A stretch of 35,305 nt of DNA, taken from positions 1-35,305 of the forward strand of contig JAAFHV010000075.1 of NCBI GenBank assembly GCA_013297655.1, given 5' to 3'. Position numbers and translations under genes: made by a program. This DNA comes from Myxococcales bacterium (GTDB lineage: Bacteria > Myxococcota_A > Polyangia > Polyangiales > Polyangiaceae). Below the pieces are notes generated by a model, which was not told where the DNA came from, did not search any database, and saw nothing but the letters and a program-made list of their open reading frames with translations. Below, piece by piece: positions 32,835 to 35,305 of the stretch. The stretch's first letter is position 1, and the number at the start of each line of letters is the position of its first letter.

Positions 32835-33824
32835 CTACCGCCGCGGAATGCGGTGGGTCTCGTCGAGCACGCGGAGGGTCGCGAAGGTGGAGAGCCTGCC
32901 CGCGCGGGCCTCGAAGCCTCGTCGGTAGTCGACCGTTACGCGGAGCACGCTCGGCGCTGCGTCGTCCCCGGGCGAGCTCGCGATCGCGATCGTGAACGAA
33001 CGAGGCGCCTCGTCGAGGCGCGTGTCCGTGAGCGGGTCCGGGCCGCGAGCCGACCCGAAGGCGGCGCGATGCGCGTCCCAGTCGCGGTGGAGCGAGGCCT
33101 CCATCTCGCCTACGATTTTTCCTTCTGCGGACTCGACCCACGCGCGCACGAAGAGCTCCCGAAAGATGTCGCCCGTCGGCAGCTTGTGCCCCACCCCTCG
33201 CGCCGCGAGCGAGAACGTCACGTCCGTTGGGGCGCGCGCGACGTAGGTCAGCGCCAGCGATTTCGCGAGGAACGTGGCATCGCGCGACACCGCGAAGCGA
33301 TGGTCGCGGCCGCGGGGAGCGACGCTCTTCATGTGGCATTCGGCGCAAGGCACGTCACGCGAGGAGCTCGCGCGGTGCTCGGTCGCGGTGCTCTGGAGGA
33401 ACGTGCCGGACCCTTCCGAGGTGAGCTCGTGGCATGCCGCGCAGGCGCGTACGTCGTGCGGCGCCGAGGCCTTCGCCGCCGCGATCGACGCGCGTGATGC
33501 GCGCGCGTGGTCCTCGGCTCCAGGGTGACAGCTCTCGCAGTCGATCCCCCGCGAACCCCCTTCCTGCGCCCCGCGGTCTTTGGCGCGCGGGGCGTGGCAA
33601 TTCGCGCAAAAGGGAAGAGGCTCCTCGGCGTACGACGCTTGGAAATCCGGGCTCGAGAAGCTTGCGTGATGCATGGACTTCTCCCACCCGCGCCACTCTT
33701 CGACGTGGCAGCCTCCGCATGGTTCCTCGTTGCTCCGAGCGGGAGCCGGGCTCTCGGTCGCGGATCGGGCCGCGCAGCCCAAGAAAACCAACGCGACGGT
33801 CGAGCACAGCGCGGCGCGGACCAT
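32835..33824 (-). CDS. Five-heme c-type cytochrome lipoprotein
   Basis: 329 aa, ATG 33824. Signal 'VRAALCSTVALVFLGC' with Cys17 as probable lipid site. Five CxxCH heme-binding motifs: CGGCH 36-40, CANCH 73-77, CESCH 96-100, CAACH 128-132 and CAECH 160-164. Extra His at 'MHHASF' and elsewhere can be distal ligands. The layout resembles the cytochrome c554/multiheme family that moves electrons in the periplasm or at the outer membrane. The C-terminal half (~175-329) is heme-free and beta-rich ('VARAPTDVTFSLAARGVGHK' onward). One base separates it from the stop of the upstream gene, so they share a transcript. Electron partners are unknown. Confidence 0.85.
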   Translation of the reverse strand: MVRAALCSTVALVFLGCAARSATESPAPARSNEEPCGGCHVEEWRGWEKSMHHASFSSPDFQASYAEEPLPFCANCHAPRAKDRGAQEGGSRGIDCESCHPGAEDHARASRASIAAAKASAPHDVRACAACHELTSEGSGTFLQSTATEHRASSSRDVPCAECHMKSVAPRGRDHRFAVSRDATFLAKSLALTYVARAPTDVTFSLAARGVGHKLPTGDIFRELFVRAWVESAEGKIVGEMEASLHRDWDAHRAAFGSARGPDPLTDTRLDEAPRSFTIAIASSPGDDAAPSVLRVTVDYRRGFEARAGRLSTFATLRVLDETHRIPRR

Positions 33825-33825
33825 G

Positions 33826-35305
33826 TCAGAACGCGAAGGTGCCTTTGGCGACGTCGTAGGTGAAGGTCCGTGTCGGCGTCGGTTTCCCGCAGACGACCTC
33901 GGCGCGTAAATCGAGCGCGCGCGAGACCATCGTCGCGAGCGCCTTCGCCTTGCCGATCTCGAGCCCGAGCACGGCGAGGTTCGAAGTGCCTCGTCCCTCG
34001 AAATTCACGAACGTGAGCGACTCGCCGAGCTCGTTTTTGCCGCGGAGGCGCTGCCGCAAAACGGGATAATCTTTGGAGGGCTTTTTGCTGCTCTCGGCGA
34101 GCACCACGACGACAGGGGTCTTGCACGTGTCGTCGGCCGCGGGCGCCCAGGAGTGGAGCCCGATGCCCGTCCCCGCCCCGCGGGTGTCTTGGCAGCGGAG
34201 CACTTCGTTCGGCTTCTTCGTGCGGTATATCGCGCGAAAAGGCTCCGGATCTTTCCAGCCGTAGCCCTTCTCGACCCGCCGCACGTTTACCGTCACGTCG
34301 TCGGCCGATTGCACCACGAGCTGCTCGACGCGGAGGGGACCACGAAGCTCGTTCCCGAACGGCGGTGCGGGGAGCGGAACGTCCTCCCACGTCTTTCCCA
34401 TCTTCCGATAGAGCGCGTCGTTGCCATTGGCGCCTTTGCCGATCGCCAAGATCCAGGGCGCGCCCTTCTCGAAGCCGACGAGAGTGCCACTCTGAGGGAC
34501 GGGCTCTTCCGTGACAGTGCCGTCTTTCGTCTCGCGTAGGAGCACGTTCGAGGGCAGACCGACGACGAGCGTATCGTCTTCCGTGACGGCGAACGAGAAC
34601 CCGGGGACGAGGCGGGGGTTCACCTTCGCGGGCACGATCGCGTCGCCTTCGTAGGCGTACAGGCTGCCGTCCACGTCGAGGAAGGCGCGGTTCTTTCCCG
34701 CCACGAGCCGCATCGTGCGTTTGGAGGGGACGGGAAGTGGCAAGTCGGAGACCGCGCGGCTCGGCGACCAGCGAACGAGCTTTTTGCTCTCGCCTTCTTG
34801 CGATCCGACGACCTCGCCGTTCCCGAGCCGCGCGAACACGTTGCCGAAGGCGAGGGCGGCGAGATCGGACCCTGGGACCTTGGGCGACGATACCCACTTT
34901 CCGTCTGCGCCGATGACCCGGAAAGCGCGACTCTCTTTCTCCTCCCCCGCGCCGCTGCGGAGTCGGGAGAGCTCGGCGATGGCGTAACTGCCATCCCCGA
35001 GCGGCACGACTCGGCCGAGCTCGCGGTAGGGCACGTTTTGCACGGCGGCGTTCCCTGCGTCACCGAAGCGGGCGCCGCTCGCGAAGAGCAGCTTCCAGTC
35101 GCTCGCTCGGGCGCCACCGATCCAAACGTCGGTCGCGCTCACCATTCGACTCGAGACGTCGACCGTCGCAAACAGCCGATCGGGCAAACGCCCCGCGATG
35201 ACATTGGGCGAGCTGAATCCGAACGCCTTGCCGAGCCCCTCGTCTGCCTGCGGAACGAGGCCAGCGTCGCCGATGACTTGAGCCGTGGTGTTGCCTCCGC
35301 GCGAC
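33826..35305 (-). CDS. Unrecognised protein, probably beta-propeller-like, 5' end outside window
   Basis: The minus-strand frame is open from the right edge of the window to the TGA at 33826, so ~492 residues of the C-terminal part are visible and the start is missing. Repeating strand-turn units such as 'ELGRVVPLGDGSYAIAELSR', 'FGNVFARLGNGEVVGSQEGE', 'AGKNRAFLDVDGSLYAYEGD' and 'FAVTEDDTLVVGLPSNVLLR' suggest a repeat beta structure (propeller or similar). Late Cys residues ('VLRCQD', 'DDTCKTP', 'VVCGKPT') hint at export. I do not recognise a family. It is translationally close to the multiheme cytochrome (1 bp), so they may act together at the cell surface. Confidence 0.65.
   Translation of the reverse strand, partial: SRGGNTTAQVIGDAGLVPQADEGLGKAFGFSSPNVIAGRLPDRLFATVDVSSRMVSATDVWIGGARASDWKLLFASGARFGDAGNAAVQNVPYRELGRVVPLGDGSYAIAELSRLRSGAGEEKESRAFRVIGADGKWVSSPKVPGSDLAALAFGNVFARLGNGEVVGSQEGESKKLVRWSPSRAVSDLPLPVPSKRTMRLVAGKNRAFLDVDGSLYAYEGDAIVPAKVNPRLVPGFSFAVTEDDTLVVGLPSNVLLRETKDGTVTEEPVPQSGTLVGFEKGAPWILAIGKGANGNDALYRKMGKTWEDVPLPAPPFGNELRGPLRVEQLVVQSADDVTVNVRRVEKGYGWKDPEPFRAIYRTKKPNEVLRCQDTRGAGTGIGLHSWAPAADDTCKTPVVVVLAESSKKPSKDYPVLRQRLRGKNELGESLTFVNFEGRGTSNLAVLGLEIGKAKALATMVSRALDLRAEVVCGKPTPTRTFTYDVAKGTFAF

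Noticed and set aside
33329-34897. 522-residue minus-strand frame overlapping the cytochrome and its upstream gene
   Set aside because: Arg-rich shadow frame; the heme motifs and the repeat protein are read in other frames.

Overview
The window is GC-rich, densely coded bacterial chromosome. Several traits point to the Myxococcota, probably the Polyangia (Labilithrix-like): many lipoproteins of unknown function, a sigma factor with a membrane partner, a GAF protein built on PtsP, and small 'MPPPPPP' membrane proteins. I see no tRNA or rRNA gene, no insertion sequence, no phage gene and no cas gene. The taxonomic call is inference from family resemblance, not from a search.

Layout. 1-4228: the 3' part of a TonB-dependent receptor, a LysR regulator, and a secreted proline-rich protein. 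4229-6253: a lipoprotein with a peptidase M15-like domain between two stretches that look like decayed genes. 6254-9446: a tiny DUF3309 protein, small lipoproteins, then a sigma factor overlapping a membrane anti-sigma-like protein. 9458-13141: a membrane PH-like protein, a GAF plus degenerate enzyme-I protein, an SCP2-type protein, and a receiver-domain protein with a histone H1-like tail of 19 repeats. 13293-19119: an acyl-CoA dehydrogenase, membrane proteins (DUF1361, TerC and others), a CRISPR-like repeat pair, and a 599-residue Spo0M/arrestin-like protein. 19322-21382: a second protein with a lysine-rich tail and a coupled pair of unknown genes.

21383-25173 is a proteostasis block. A CIRCE operator and promoter precede groES. 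An unusually long, hairpin-rich spacer with a terminator-like element separates groES from groEL. After a strong terminator comes a protein joining Clp N-domain-like repeats to a ClpS adaptor domain. 25228-28612 holds a large DUF3160 protein and a small unknown protein.

28734-32783 is the most coherent system. A tandem Spy/CpxP-like lipoprotein with a His-rich linker is transcribed away from a sensor kinase and a sigma-54-dependent response regulator, the same layout as zraP-zraSR. The intergenic region carries two divergent sigma-54-like promoters. A perfect 17-bp palindrome lies about 97 bp upstream of both predicted start sites. The window ends with a five-heme c-type cytochrome lipoprotein and the 3' part of an unrecognised gene that runs off the edge.
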